Assembly: GCF_028473605.1 (NCBI RefSeq)
Contig: NZ_CP097267.1
Coordinates: 62,001 to 126,000, forward strand
Direction: 5' to 3'
Source: Acidovorax sp. NCPPB 3576
GTDB taxonomy: Bacteria; Pseudomonadota; Gammaproteobacteria; Burkholderiales; Burkholderiaceae_C
Length of the DNA: 64,000 bases
Shown here: positions 48,195-56,445 of the stretch, in pieces
Numbering within the stretch: the first letter of the stretch is position 1
How the letters are laid out: every line of letters begins with the position of its first letter
Program-made: the position numbers and the translations under genes
Notes under the pieces: generated by a model
Told to the model about the DNA's origin: nothing
Seen by the model: only the letters and a program-made list of their open reading frames with translations
The model's database searches: none

Positions 48195-48857
48195 ATGCCG
48201 AAAATGATCGTGTCGATCGACGGAGTCGTCATCAAGGAAGTCCAATTGACGAAAGAGCGCACGACCCTCGGCCGGCGCCCCTATAACGACATCGTTATCG
48301 ATAATTTGGCGGTCAGCGGCGAACACGCCGTGCTCCATGTGTCGCCTGACGAGGTCGAGATCGAAGACTTGGGCAGTACCAATGGAACGCATGTGAACGG
48401 ACAACCCGTCAAGCGTCAGCCGCTGCGCAACGGGGATACGGTGGAAGTGGGCAAGTACAAGATCCGCTTCCTGCAGGAAAACGACGGCGAGAACTTCGAG
48501 AAGACGATGATTTTCAAGCCGGGCATGGTGCCCCCCCGGCCGCTGACGTCTCGCTCTGCACCGCTCTCCGGGGCCGGGTCGTCTCCCGCTGCGGTACTGA
48601 GCGCGTCCATTCGGGTCTGTTCAGGGGCTGCGGCAGGGCGCGAGGTGGCATTGGTCAAGGTGGTGACCACCATTGGCAAGCCCGGCGTGGCGGTTGCATC
48701 GATCACCAAGCGGCACCATGGGTTTGTTCTGTCGCACGTGGAAGGCGCGCAACGCCCTCAGTTGAATGGCACGGTGATGGCGGATGAGCCGGTACTCTTG
48801 AAGAGTGGTGATCGGTTGGCCCTTGCAGGGACGGAGATGGAGTTTGTCCAGGGCTGA
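48195..48857 (+). CDS. Double FHA-domain protein
   Basis: The 220-residue cytoplasmic protein has an N-terminal FHA domain with TTLGRRPYNDIVIDN, SGEHAVLHV and EDLGSTNGTHVNGQPV (about 5-95), which binds phosphothreonine. A linker with NFEKTMIFKPGM follows, whose Thr resembles phospho-sites of FHA regulators, and then a second, degenerate FHA-like region (ITKRHHGFVLSHVEG ... LNGTVMADEPVLLKSGDRL). It follows a PP2C phosphatase gene and probably forms a small phospho-signalling module. The ATG at 48195 has GAGG eight bases upstream; an earlier TTG at 48189 is less likely. Confidence 0.88.
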   Translation: MPKMIVSIDGVVIKEVQLTKERTTLGRRPYNDIVIDNLAVSGEHAVLHVSPDEVEIEDLGSTNGTHVNGQPVKRQPLRNGDTVEVGKYKIRFLQENDGENFEKTMIFKPGMVPPRPLTSRSAPLSGAGSSPAAVLSASIRVCSGAAAGREVALVKVVTTIGKPGVAVASITKRHHGFVLSHVEGAQRPQLNGTVMADEPVLLKSGDRLALAGTEMEFVQG

Positions 48858-49013
48858 TCGGTTTGCGTCAGTTGGTTTGCGATGCGTCGTGATTCGTAAC
48901 TCGCGCATCTGCTTGTGACAGGGGTGGCGGACAAATTTGTCAGAAATGCAGGGAGTTGGACGGTTTGGGCCGAGGCTTTTGGCTCTTGCCCCTGTTTTTT
49001 GGATGAGCCGTCT

Positions 49014-49029
49014 TGGCATGGAACCTGCT
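49014..49029 (+). promoter_or_regulatory. Sigma-54 (-24/-12) promoter of pilA
   Basis: TGGCATGGAACCTGCTG has the invariant GG (49015-49016) and GC (49027-49028) separated by exactly 10 bases and matches most of the consensus. It lies 70 bases before the pilA ATG, leaving a leader of about 60 bases. Type IV pilin genes are commonly driven by RpoN with PilR; no PilR gene is in the window. Confidence 0.65.
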
Positions 49030-49098
49030 GAGTTGTAGGCGGACCTGGAGAATTCTTCTGCAGGTTTTTATTTGCAATCGACCTCCTAGGAGAGATAT

Positions 49099-49605
49099 AT
49101 GAAGCGCAATTTGCAAAAGGGTTTCACCCTGATTGAATTGATGATCGTGGTGGCGATTATCGGTATTTTGGCTGCCGTGGCCCTGCCGGCTTACAAGGAC
49201 TACACCATCAAGGCACGTGCTGCTGAAGTGGTGTTGGCTGCTTCGCAATGCCGCACGACCATCAGCGAAGCCGTGCAAACGATGCGTTCTGACTTTGTTC
49301 CTTCGACGACCAATGCTTGGGGTTGCGAAGCGAATACCGCCAACGCCGCTGGTTCCGGCCCGACCAAAATGGTCCAGAGCATCACGACCACGGCCGATGG
49401 CGTGATCACGGTGACGCCTAACTTCACCGCTCTTGGTATCACCACGAACGCGCCTACCGGTACCTTGACCCTGACCCCTTACCTCAACAGCACTACGGCC
49501 TTGGTTCCCTCGACCAATGCTGCGCACCGCGGCGTGCAGATTTCTGAATGGCGCTGCACCTCCTCGGGCGACATGGCGAAGTACGCGCCTGGCTCGTGCA
49601 AGTAA
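49099..49605 (+). CDS. pilA: Type IV major pilin
   Basis: The 168-residue prepilin starts MKRNLQKG, is cleaved before Phe9 by prepilin peptidase, and has the conserved hydrophobic helix [20 protein letters not shown] with Glu5 of the mature protein. The C-terminal half is Thr/Ala-rich with four Cys (ASQC, WGC, EWRC, GSCK), the last pair likely forming the D-loop disulfide. The many Ser/Thr are possible O-glycosylation sites, given the oligosaccharyltransferase gene next door. TAGGAGAGA precedes the ATG. The codon and base composition is A/T-richer than the surroundings. Confidence 0.95.
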   Translation: MKRNLQKGFTLIELMIVVAIIGILAAVALPAYKDYTIKARAAEVVLAASQCRTTISEAVQTMRSDFVPSTTNAWGCEANTANAAGSGPTKMVQSITTTADGVITVTPNFTALGITTNAPTGTLTLTPYLNSTTALVPSTNAAHRGVQISEWRCTSSGDMAKYAPGSCK

Positions 49606-49627
49606 TCAACGAATTGATTCGATGAGA

Positions 49628-49655
49628 AACCTCCCTTCGGGGAGGTTTTTCTTTT
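49628..49655 (+). terminator. Terminator of pilA
   Basis: AACCTCCC, loop TTCG, GGGAGGTT, then TTTCTTTTT. It lies directly before the start of the next gene, so expression of the ligase depends on read-through or its own promoter. Confidence 0.9.
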
Positions 49656-49661
49656 TACGTG

Positions 49662-51347
49662 ATGTCTTCCTTGAAGTCGCTGCGGATGATTTTGGGGCAT
49701 GCGGGCCTGTTACTGGCCTGGATTGCCCCCGATCAAGTTCCTCCCTGGACCACCTACCACCATGAGTTCTTCATGGTGGTCGGAGTATTTCTTTTGATGC
49801 CGTGGAAGCATCTGCTGGTATTTCCGCCGCGCATTGCGATACTTATGCTCCTCTGGGTGATCTGCATTCTTCTGCAGGCCCCGATGCATGGCTTGTCGCG
49901 GGATGACATGGCTGCAGGGCTACTCTTCGCCGTACTTTTTGGAATGGCCGCTCAACAGGGCGCGCAGGCTGCTTCCACAAGTCTCCACCATGACCTGACC
50001 TACTCGGTCCGCTCCTGGTGTCTGGTCATTCTCGTTGCGGCTGTGATCAGTGCGGTGATCGGTCTGGCGCAATGGTCCGGTGCCAACCTGGGCCTCTGGA
50101 TGCTGGAAAGCGGGGGCCGCGCCTATGCCAACTTCGGGCAACCCAACCATTTAGCGACGTTGCTGGTCATGGCTATTGCTGTCCTGGTCTATCTGGACGG
50201 GCGAGGTTCCCTGAACCGCTTGGTGCTGGTGGGGATAGCGATGTTGCTGTGCTGCGCGTTGGCGGTGTCGGAGTCCCGCACGGGAGCCCTCAGCCTGGCT
50301 CTCTTGTGCTTGCTGCTGGTGGTTTTTGGCCGGCGCGCGGGGCTTTCAAAAACCCTTTGGTGGTTGCTGCCCTGTTTTCTCGTGTTCCTGCTCATCTATA
50401 TCCACTTGGACCGTATTGCGCCCTGGTTTGGCGGGACGGCACTGAGAACGGGAATAGGGTTGAATCCCACCGGGCGCCTGGAAATTTGGAAGCAGATGCT
50501 GTGGTCGCTTCAGCAGGAACCCTGGCTAGGTTTTGGCTGGCTGCGTTTGGGCGCGAGTCATTTTGCTGCCGCTTCTGTTTTTCTGTCGATCCTGAATATA
50601 GACCATGCCCATAACCTCCTGCTGGATCTGCTGCTGTGGTTCGGCGTACCGCTTGGAGGATTACTGATCGTTGCTGGTGGAGGTTGGTGCGCACGAACGG
50701 TAGTGGATGCACTGGGCAAAAAAATGAGCACGAATTCTCTGTGCTGCGTCGCGATCATTTTGCCCATCGCGGTGCACAGCATGCTGGAGTATCCATACGC
50801 CTATCTCTATTTCTCTCTGTCGGCAGGTTTCTTCGCTGGCGCACTCGAAGCGGAAATTGGTTGTGCAAGAGAGTTTTCAAAGAGTACCAAAAGAATCTAT
50901 CAAGGGATGGTTTTGGCTGTCCTGGCAGTTTGCGCATTCATTGCTGTGGAGTATCCGAAGATCGAAGAAGATTACCGGGCATTGCGCCTGGAAAATCAAT
51001 TCATCACCAGTGCCGAACAGCGCCATACATACCATTCGCCTCCCAGGTTGTTGACCCAATATGGCGAACTGATTGCAAGCCAGCGCAATGATGCCCAGGC
51101 CCCTGATGCGGGCAAATCTCCGGAGCTGGCACGCCGGCTGGCAGAGCGGTTTCCATGGCTTTCCACCCACCTTCACTATTACCTTGCCTTGGTCCGAAAG
51201 GACCGCTGCCAGGAAGCGGCGGAGCAATGGAAGGTGTATAAAGTACTGTTTGGGCGGTTCGGTGTCCTCAAGGCAGAAGAGCAGATCGAAAAATGGTCCT
51301 TGCAGGCCGCCTGCCCCTCAAGCCGCGCTGAGGCAATGAAACCTTGA
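49662..51347 (+). CDS. PglL/PilO-type pilin O-oligosaccharyltransferase
   Basis: A 561-residue membrane protein with about 11-12 helices and a C-terminal hydrophilic domain, the layout of Wzy_C-superfamily ligases. Residues typical of PglL-type enzymes are visible: ANFGQPNHLATLL (about 159), the periplasmic loop with TGRLEIWKQMLWSLQQEP, IDHAHNLLLDLLLWFG and HSMLEYPYAYLYF. Such enzymes transfer lipid-linked glycans to pilin or other exported proteins. Its position directly after pilA supports pilin as acceptor. The start is ATG 49662 (a GTG precedes it at 49659). O-antigen ligase is the main alternative, but the genetic context favours glycosylation. Confidence 0.85.
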   Translation: MSSLKSLRMILGHAGLLLAWIAPDQVPPWTTYHHEFFMVVGVFLLMPWKHLLVFPPRIAILMLLWVICILLQAPMHGLSRDDMAAGLLFAVLFGMAAQQGAQAASTSLHHDLTYSVRSWCLVILVAAVISAVIGLAQWSGANLGLWMLESGGRAYANFGQPNHLATLLVMAIAVLVYLDGRGSLNRLVLVGIAMLLCCALAVSESRTGALSLALLCLLLVVFGRRAGLSKTLWWLLPCFLVFLLIYIHLDRIAPWFGGTALRTGIGLNPTGRLEIWKQMLWSLQQEPWLGFGWLRLGASHFAAASVFLSILNIDHAHNLLLDLLLWFGVPLGGLLIVAGGGWCARTVVDALGKKMSTNSLCCVAIILPIAVHSMLEYPYAYLYFSLSAGFFAGALEAEIGCAREFSKSTKRIYQGMVLAVLAVCAFIAVEYPKIEEDYRALRLENQFITSAEQRHTYHSPPRLLTQYGELIASQRNDAQAPDAGKSPELARRLAERFPWLSTHLHYYLALVRKDRCQEAAEQWKVYKVLFGRFGVLKAEEQIEKWSLQAACPSSRAEAMKP

Positions 51348-51364
51348 CCCTGCGGACGCGGGAC

Positions 51365-51880
51365 TCAGCGGACTGAAGAGGCGGGCTCTAAGAAACTGCC
51401 TGACTTCCCTCCGCGCTTTTCCAGCAGGCGGACACCCCCGATGACCATGCCCTTGTCTGCGGCTTTGCACATGTCGTAGATGGTCAGGAGCGCCACCTGG
51501 ACGGCAGTGAGGGCCTCCATCTCCACTCCGGTGGCGCCTACTGTCTCGACGGTCGCCGTGCACAGCACAGCGCTTTCGTGCGTGCGCAACTCGAATTCCA
51601 GCGCAACGCGTGTGAGGGCCAGCGGATGGCACAGCGGGATCAGATCGCTGGTTTTCTTGGCGGCCAAGATACCGGCGATTCGCGCCACGCCCAGAACGTC
51701 CCCTTTCTTGGTAGACGCGGACTCGATGAGTGCTAGCGTTTCCGCCAGCATCTCGATGTGGCCGCAGGCGATGGCGATGCGGTGCGTGGCCTGCTTCGCG
51801 CCGACATCCACCATGTGGGCCTGCCCTTGGGCGTCGAAGTGGGTGAGGGAGGGGGGAGGGGTGGTGGGGATATCGCTCAT
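51365..51880 (-). CDS. moaC: Cyclic pyranopterin monophosphate synthase
   Basis: MoaC makes cyclic pyranopterin monophosphate in molybdenum-cofactor synthesis. The 171-residue protein has [54 protein letters not shown] and the Lys in [18 protein letters not shown]. It begins [10 protein letters not shown] (ATG at 51880); an earlier GTG at 51916 is possible, and neither has a clear ribosome-binding site. It is convergent with the oligosaccharyltransferase gene and divergent from the protease gene. Confidence 0.95.
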   Translation of the reverse strand: MSDIPTTPPPSLTHFDAQGQAHMVDVGAKQATHRIAIACGHIEMLAETLALIESASTKKGDVLGVARIAGILAAKKTSDLIPLCHPLALTRVALEFELRTHESAVLCTATVETVGATGVEMEALTAVQVALLTIYDMCKAADKGMVIGGVRLLEKRGGKSGSFLEPASSVR

Positions 51881-52003
51881 ACGGGAGGAGGGGCCAGGCG
51901 AGCCCTTCGCTGGCACGGAACGTTCTGGGGCCAGGGCATCATACGATCATGTGTAGCGGCCAGGGCCGGGGTGGCGTGGCCGAATCAGTGCAGGAGACTT
52001 TGC

Positions 52004-53596
52004 GTGCCATTTGATCGAAAACGGCCTCTGGTGCTTGTGCGTCAGGCGGTGGCCGCTTCCCTTTTCATCGTGAGCGGTGTGTGCGGCACGACCGCCGTGC
52101 ATGCGCAAGCGGGCCTGCCCACGCTGGGCGACAGCTCCGACCTCACCACCGCCCAGGAGCGCCAGCTCGGTGACCGCATCATCCGCGAGCTGTACCGCGA
52201 CCCGGACTACATCGACGATGCCGTGCTCAACGAGTACGTGGACAGCATCTTCCAACCCCTGGTGAAGGCGGCCCGCGAGCGCGGAGAGCTGTCCCCCGAA
52301 CTCGACGAGCGCTTCGCCTGGGAGATCCTGCTGGGCCGGGACCGCACGGTGAATGCCTTTGCGCTGCCGGGCGGCTACTTCGGCGTGCACCTGGGATTGA
52401 TCGGTGTGGTCTCCACCCGCGATGAGCTGGCCTCCGTGATGGCCCACGAACTCAGCCACGTCACGCAGCGCCACATCTCGCGGCTGATCACGCAGCAGAA
52501 CCGGCAGACGCCACTGATGCTCGGGGCCCTGGTCCTCGGTGCGCTGGCCGCCAGCAAGAGCCCGAACGCAGCGCAGGCGTTGATGATCGGTGGCCAGGCG
52601 GTGGCGGTGCAGAGCCAGCTCAATTTTTCGCGCGACATGGAGCGCGAGGCCGACCGCATCGGCTATGGGCTGATGGCGCCTGCGGGTTTTGCGCCGCAGG
52701 GGTTCGTGGCCATGTTCGACAAGCTGCAGCAGGCCAATCGCATCAACGACAACGGCAGCTGGCCCTACCTGCGCAGCCACCCGCTGACCACCCAGCGCAT
52801 CGCAGACATGCATTCGCGGATACCGCCAGGGGGTGGCGCCGCCGCTGCACCGGCCACGCCGACGCTGGAACACGTGATGATGGCCGCCCGCGCCCGCGTG
52901 CTGGCGCGTCCGGGCGTGGATGTCTGGCGGCAGTGGACGACGGAGCCGCTGGGCACCGGCTTCGCTGCCCAACCACTGCCCCGCCGGGCGGCGGCCTGGT
53001 ACGCGGCGGCGTTGAGCGCCAGCCAACTGCAGGATGTGCCTGCGGCGCGCACTGCGCTGCGAGGGCTGATGGAGGCGGTGCGCGGCGATGCGCCGGCAGT
53101 GCGGCAGGCGAAATTGCTCAGCGCAGAAGTCGAGTTCGCGGCCGGGGACTTCCAGGCCGCACTGCAGCAACTGCCGCCGCAGGCGACCCCGCCTTCCTCG
53201 GCGCACCCGACCGCCCAGGCCGGTGCGTCGCCGGGACGGCCGGAGATGCTGCTGCGCACGCAGGCCCTGCTGCGCACGGGCAATGCCCAGGAAATGACGG
53301 GCCCGCTGCAGACGCGGGTGGCGACGCATCCGCACGATGCCACAGCGTGGCATTTGCTGGCGGCGGTGTGGCAGCAGCAGAACCACCCGCTGCGCGCGGT
53401 GCGGGCCGAGGCCGAGGCGCATGCGGCGCGCTATGACTACCAGGCGGCGGTGGACCGCTTCAAGGCGGGCCAGGATCTGGCCCGCAAGAGCGGCAGCCGG
53501 GGGGGCGATGCGGCCGACTACATCGACGCGTCGATCATCGAGACCCGGCTGCGGGCCGTCGATTCACTTCTTAAGGAACAGGCCGCCGAGCGCTGA
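52004..53596 (+). CDS. bepA: BepA-like periplasmic M48 metalloprotease
   Basis: A 530-residue exported protease/chaperone. A signal peptide (AVAASLFIVSGVCGTTAVHAQ) is followed by the M48 domain: LPGGYFGVHLGLI, the zinc motif VMAHELSHVTQRHISR (HExxH) and the third ligand region MEREADRIGYGLM. The C-terminal half is helical with TPR-like repeats. BepA (YfgC) acts on outer-membrane proteins such as LptD. The start is GTG at 52004, chosen because AGGAGA ends six bases upstream. The 3' end overlaps the convergent YvlD-like gene by 33 bases. Confidence 0.9.
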   Translation: MPFDRKRPLVLVRQAVAASLFIVSGVCGTTAVHAQAGLPTLGDSSDLTTAQERQLGDRIIRELYRDPDYIDDAVLNEYVDSIFQPLVKAARERGELSPELDERFAWEILLGRDRTVNAFALPGGYFGVHLGLIGVVSTRDELASVMAHELSHVTQRHISRLITQQNRQTPLMLGALVLGALAASKSPNAAQALMIGGQAVAVQSQLNFSRDMEREADRIGYGLMAPAGFAPQGFVAMFDKLQQANRINDNGSWPYLRSHPLTTQRIADMHSRIPPGGGAAAAPATPTLEHVMMAARARVLARPGVDVWRQWTTEPLGTGFAAQPLPRRAAAWYAAALSASQLQDVPAARTALRGLMEAVRGDAPAVRQAKLLSAEVEFAAGDFQAALQQLPPQATPPSSAHPTAQAGASPGRPEMLLRTQALLRTGNAQEMTGPLQTRVATHPHDATAWHLLAAVWQQQNHPLRAVRAEAEAHAARYDYQAAVDRFKAGQDLARKSGSRGGDAADYIDASIIETRLRAVDSLLKEQAAER

Positions 53597-53923
53597 TTCG
53601 ATGAGCACGCCCAGCACCGAGTAGATCAGCGAGCCGATCAGCGCAGCAGCGAAGCCCCGCACCTGGAATCCGTCGCCCAGCACCGTGGCGGCGGCCCAGA
53701 ACATGAGCGCGTTGATGACGAAGAGAAAAAGCCCGATGGTGAGCACGGTGACCGGCAGGGTCAGCACCACGAGCACGGGCCGCAGCACGACATTGAACAG
53801 GCCGATGACGAAGGCGGCGATGAGCGCGCTGGTGAAGCTTTTCACCTCCACCCCGCTGTACACATAGGCCACGAACAGCAGCGCCGCAGCGCTGAGCAAC
53901 CACTTGAGGAGGAGTTTCATCAT
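53564..53923 (-). CDS. Phage holin family 4 / YvlD-like membrane protein
   Basis: The approximately 119-residue protein has four hydrophobic helices: LLLKWLLSAAALLFVAYVY, LIAAFVIGLFNVVLRPVLVV, VLTIGLFLFVINALMFWAA and ALIGSLIYSVLGVLIE. The NVVLRPVL and NALMFW patterns are typical of the PF04020 (YvlD) family, bacterial membrane proteins of unknown function despite the holin name. The start is ATG 53923 or 53920. It overlaps the end of the convergent bepA-like gene. Confidence 0.82.
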   Translation of the reverse strand: MMKLLLKWLLSAAALLFVAYVYSGVEVKSFTSALIAAFVIGLFNVVLRPVLVVLTLPVTVLTIGLFLFVINALMFWAAATVLGDGFQVRGFAAALIGSLIYSVLGVLIESALGGLFLKK

Positions 53924-54034
53924 GGCGCGGGAGCATAGCAGCACCCGCGTGCCTTGGATGGAGTCTGGCGGGAGTGACCCGTCGGCTGCGCCGCTTGCAA
54001 AAGGGCGCGTTGATCCTCTCGCCTGAGAGAAGCC

Positions 54035-54520
54035 TTATTCCGCCACGAACATGAACATCGCACCCAGTCCTGCCAGCGTGCCCGGCAGGGACCAGCGGCG
54101 CGGCGATGGCTTGCGCGTGACGTTGACCGGCGCAGCCGCGGGCTGCTGGGCGACTTGCGCAGGCGCAGCCACCGCCTCGTCTTGCTTGGGGCGGCGCGCG
54201 TCGATCACGGGCACGGCGCCGTGTTCCGCCTGCAACTGGGTGAGCAGGTCGGCCAGCGGGCCTTTGGCCAGCACGGTGCTGACCGGCACGCCCTCGGCAT
54301 GCAGCCATGGAAGGATCTGGCCGAACAGCTTGTCGGCCCACTTGGTGCGCCAGTTCTCGCGGGCGCTGTGGCTCACCCACTTGCTGATGCGGTGCGTCAT
54401 GCGCGGCGCGCAGGCCACCAGCACCCATTGCGTTTTCTCTGCCGAGGCGCGGGAAGACAGGGGCGCCAGGATCTGGCGGGCCTGCTCGGCGTCGTCCACA
54501 TACACGATGACTTTGTTCAT
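54035..54520 (-). CDS. Conserved hypothetical protein with C-terminal membrane segment
   Basis: A 161-residue protein beginning MNKVIVYVDDAEQARQILAP, a start that resembles a Rossmann/USP-like strand-helix. It continues with WVLVACAPRMTHRISKWVSH and VSTVLAKGPLADLLTQLQ, a linker rich in Ala/Pro/Gln, and a hydrophobic C-terminus (LPGTLAGLGAMFMFV). It may be a tail-anchored cytoplasmic protein. I do not recognise its function. It lies downstream of the riboswitch-linked terC gene, 110 bases away on the same strand, and could share its transcript. Confidence 0.7.
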   Translation of the reverse strand: MNKVIVYVDDAEQARQILAPLSSRASAEKTQWVLVACAPRMTHRISKWVSHSARENWRTKWADKLFGQILPWLHAEGVPVSTVLAKGPLADLLTQLQAEHGAVPVIDARRPKQDEAVAAPAQVAQQPAAAPVNVTRKPSPRRWSLPGTLAGLGAMFMFVAE

Positions 54521-54630
54521 GGGGCTTCCTTGTGACCTGGCGGGGGTGCCTTGAAGAATTCGGTGGTGGCCGGGGTGAAATGGCAGAGCGCATGGCGCCC
54601 GTGCCGTTTCACCCGCCGTGCTTCGCCTGC

Positions 54631-55389
54631 TCAGCCGTGGGTGGCCGGAGCCGCTGCTGCGCGGCGCGAGACGATGACCTTGCCCACGATCAGCACCAGC
54701 AGGGCGCCGGCGATGTGCGCGGCCCAGTACAGCGTGTCGGAGATCACGGCCAGGCCTTGCGCGTCGAGCGTGCCCAGCTTCGGAGCCCAGGTCCAGCGCT
54801 CGGTGTTGACGAAGATCGGGTCGGTGACCAGCATGCCGCCGGCGATCCAGCCCAGCAGCATGCCGCCGACGGTGATGATGACGGGGAAGCGCTCCATGAG
54901 CTTGATGACCAGCTGGCTGCCCCAGACGATGATCGGGATCGAGATCAGCAGGCCCAGCACCACGAGCAGCATCGAGTGCTCGCCGGCGTTCTGTGCGGCA
55001 CCGGCGATGGCGATCACGTTGTCCACGCTCATCACCAGGTCGGCCACGATGATGGTCTTGATGGCCGCGAACAGCTTGTCGCTGCCTGCCACGTCGCCAT
55101 GGCCGTCTTCGTCCGGTGCCAGCAGCTTGATACCGATCCACACCAGCAGCAGCGCGCCCACGAACTTGAGGAACGGCAGTGCCAGCAGCGTCATGGCGAA
55201 GGCGATCAGCACGACGCGCAGGATGATGGCGCCCGCGGTGCCCCAGATGATGCCCTTGGTTCGCTGGGCGGGTGGCAGCTTGCGGCAAGCCAGCGCGATG
55301 ACGACCGCATTGTCGCCACCCAGCAGGATGTCGATGATGATGATCTGCCCCAACGCGACCCAGAACTCGGGTGAAGTCAAGAAGTCCAT
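54631..55389 (-). CDS. TerC-family membrane protein, riboswitch-linked
   Basis: The 252-residue protein has about seven helices and the TerC acidic motifs IIIIDILLGGDNAVVIALACR and DLVMSVDNVIAIAGAAQN, with WGSQLVIKLMERFPVI. It is a close relative of the 46351 gene. GAGGA precedes the ATG at 55389. A yybP-ykoY-type leader at 55614-55708 points to control by manganese, which fits the proposed Mn-handling role of TerC proteins (Alx, MeeF/MeeY-like). The segment PDEDGHGDVAGSDKL is a cytoplasmic acidic/His loop. Confidence 0.9.
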   Translation of the reverse strand: MDFLTSPEFWVALGQIIIIDILLGGDNAVVIALACRKLPPAQRTKGIIWGTAGAIILRVVLIAFAMTLLALPFLKFVGALLLVWIGIKLLAPDEDGHGDVAGSDKLFAAIKTIIVADLVMSVDNVIAIAGAAQNAGEHSMLLVVLGLLISIPIIVWGSQLVIKLMERFPVIITVGGMLLGWIAGGMLVTDPIFVNTERWTWAPKLGTLDAQGLAVISDTLYWAAHIAGALLVLIVGKVIVSRRAAAAPATHG

Positions 55390-55568
55390 AAATTCCTCAA
55401 AAGCAATGGCCGGGAGGAGGAACCCGCTACCCCTGTAGCGCCGGGCCCCTCCGGGAACGGGGGCTGGCTGCGCAGGTGACCTGAGGCACGCCCGCGTTGC
55501 GCGGTGCGTTGTTCGATAGGGACGGCCTTGATCAGCCCGCGCAGGGCCCATCAAAGGTCTCGCTCGAT

Positions 55569-55591
55569 CCGCCATGCCTTTGCATGGGCGG
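55569..55591 (-). promoter_or_regulatory. Hairpin in the terC leader, possible expression platform
   Basis: On the minus strand CCGCCCATGC, loop AAAG and GCATGGCGG form a stable hairpin 22 bases after the riboswitch-like domain. There is no following T-run, so it is either a platform for Rho/translation control or a passive structure. Confidence 0.45.
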
Positions 55592-55613
55592 ACCCGGCCT
55601 GCCGGAAGCTTGC

Positions 55614-55708
55614 GCTTCGTACTGACGACAGGACCGACAAGCCCAGCCGCCCCGGGCGATGTGCCTGCCGGATGTCTGCTGGGTTGGGAGCTACTCCCCT
55701 TCGAAGCC
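55614..55708 (-). ncRNA. yybP-ykoY (manganese) riboswitch candidate
   Basis: On the minus strand the leader of the terC gene starts with a P1 helix GCTTCG (55707-55702) that pairs with CGAAGC (55619-55614). Directly inside P1 is GGGGAGTAG followed by CTCCC (55699-55686), the hallmark sequence of yybP-ykoY RNAs. The 3' side before P1 is GTCGTCAGTA, comparable to the conserved 3' internal strand. The arms between are GC-rich hairpins (CCCAGC ... GCTGGG). Length (95 bases) and position, 225 bases upstream of a TerC gene, fit known Mn-sensing examples. Identification is by eye; a covariance-model search would settle it. Confidence 0.8.
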
Positions 55709-55810
55709 GGCATTGGAACACAGCGGCGAGTGGCCGTGCAAGCGAGCGTGTCGTGCGCCCTGGATCGGGTTAAAGCCAAATGTGCTCTTTGCCGCCGGAT
55801 TGATTGCCTT

Positions 55811-55833
55811 TGTTGCTATTAATTAATGAGCAT
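55811..55833. repeat. Palindromic A/T-rich element related to the intergenic repeats
   Basis: TTGCTATTAATTAATGAGCA is a near-palindrome resembling the 3' half of the repeat family, without the ACTAGGGCAT part. It lies between the divergent terC leader and the DUF3717-DUF1289 gene. Confidence 0.55.
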
Positions 55834-55914
55834 CTTGCATGGCGGCGCGGGCGCCGGCGACCGCGACAGAGGGGCGCCCTCGCGGCGGTATGATCGGCCC
55901 CCCTTTCGCACACC

Positions 55915-56352
55915 ATGGCCGTCCTGCACATCACCGACATCGAAGCCGCCATCAACCATTGGCGCGCCCGGTCGCCGTCGCCCGACGGGGTGACGCTGGC
56001 GCCCGAGCTGGTGGCGCTGGCCGAGGTCTATGCGCTGATGGTGTACTGGCACGAGGACGAGGCCGACGAGGCGGGCTTTCCCCCGGCGGCGATGGCGGCC
56101 TGGCGGGCCTGGTACGAGACCACGCCCGACACCCCGTGCATCGCCATCTGCTCCACCAGCCAGGGCGACGAGCAATGCAAGGGCTGCGGCCGCAGCTTCG
56201 CCGAGGTGCAGCATTGGCTGGCGATGACGCCGGTCGAAAAGCGCACCGTGTGGCGAAGGATCACGCTGGAAAGTTCGGCATGGCGCTTCAATCGCTATGC
56301 GGAGCGCGCCGCGGAAGGCAGCAAGCCGGCCGATATCCAGGCCCCTGCCTGA
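55915..56352 (+). CDS. DUF3717-DUF1289 fusion protein
   Basis: A 145-residue protein. The N-terminal part (HITDIEAAINHWRARSPSPD; LAPELVALAEVYALMVYWH) matches DUF3717. The C-terminal part has the four-cysteine DUF1289 pattern: CIAICSTSQ, EQCKGCGRSFAEVQHW, with MTPVEKRTVWRRI, a small predicted metal-binding fold of unknown function. The start at 55915 follows a short leader with no clear ribosome-binding site. It is followed on the same strand by the DUF2007 gene after 93 bases. Confidence 0.8.
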   Translation: MAVLHITDIEAAINHWRARSPSPDGVTLAPELVALAEVYALMVYWHEDEADEAGFPPAAMAAWRAWYETTPDTPCIAICSTSQGDEQCKGCGRSFAEVQHWLAMTPVEKRTVWRRITLESSAWRFNRYAERAAEGSKPADIQAPA

Positions 56353-56445
56353 CCCTACCGTTGCCGCGATCGGCGCCGGCCCGTGGGGCCGATTGCGCTG
56401 GCTTCCCACCTTTACGCGCCGCTGCACAGCGGCTATGGTGGGTTC

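Noticed and set aside
49763..49790. Possible additional promoter or structure within the start of the oligosaccharyltransferase gene
   Set aside because: The inverted repeat CACCATGAAG-like symmetry is short and inside coding sequence; no support beyond chance.
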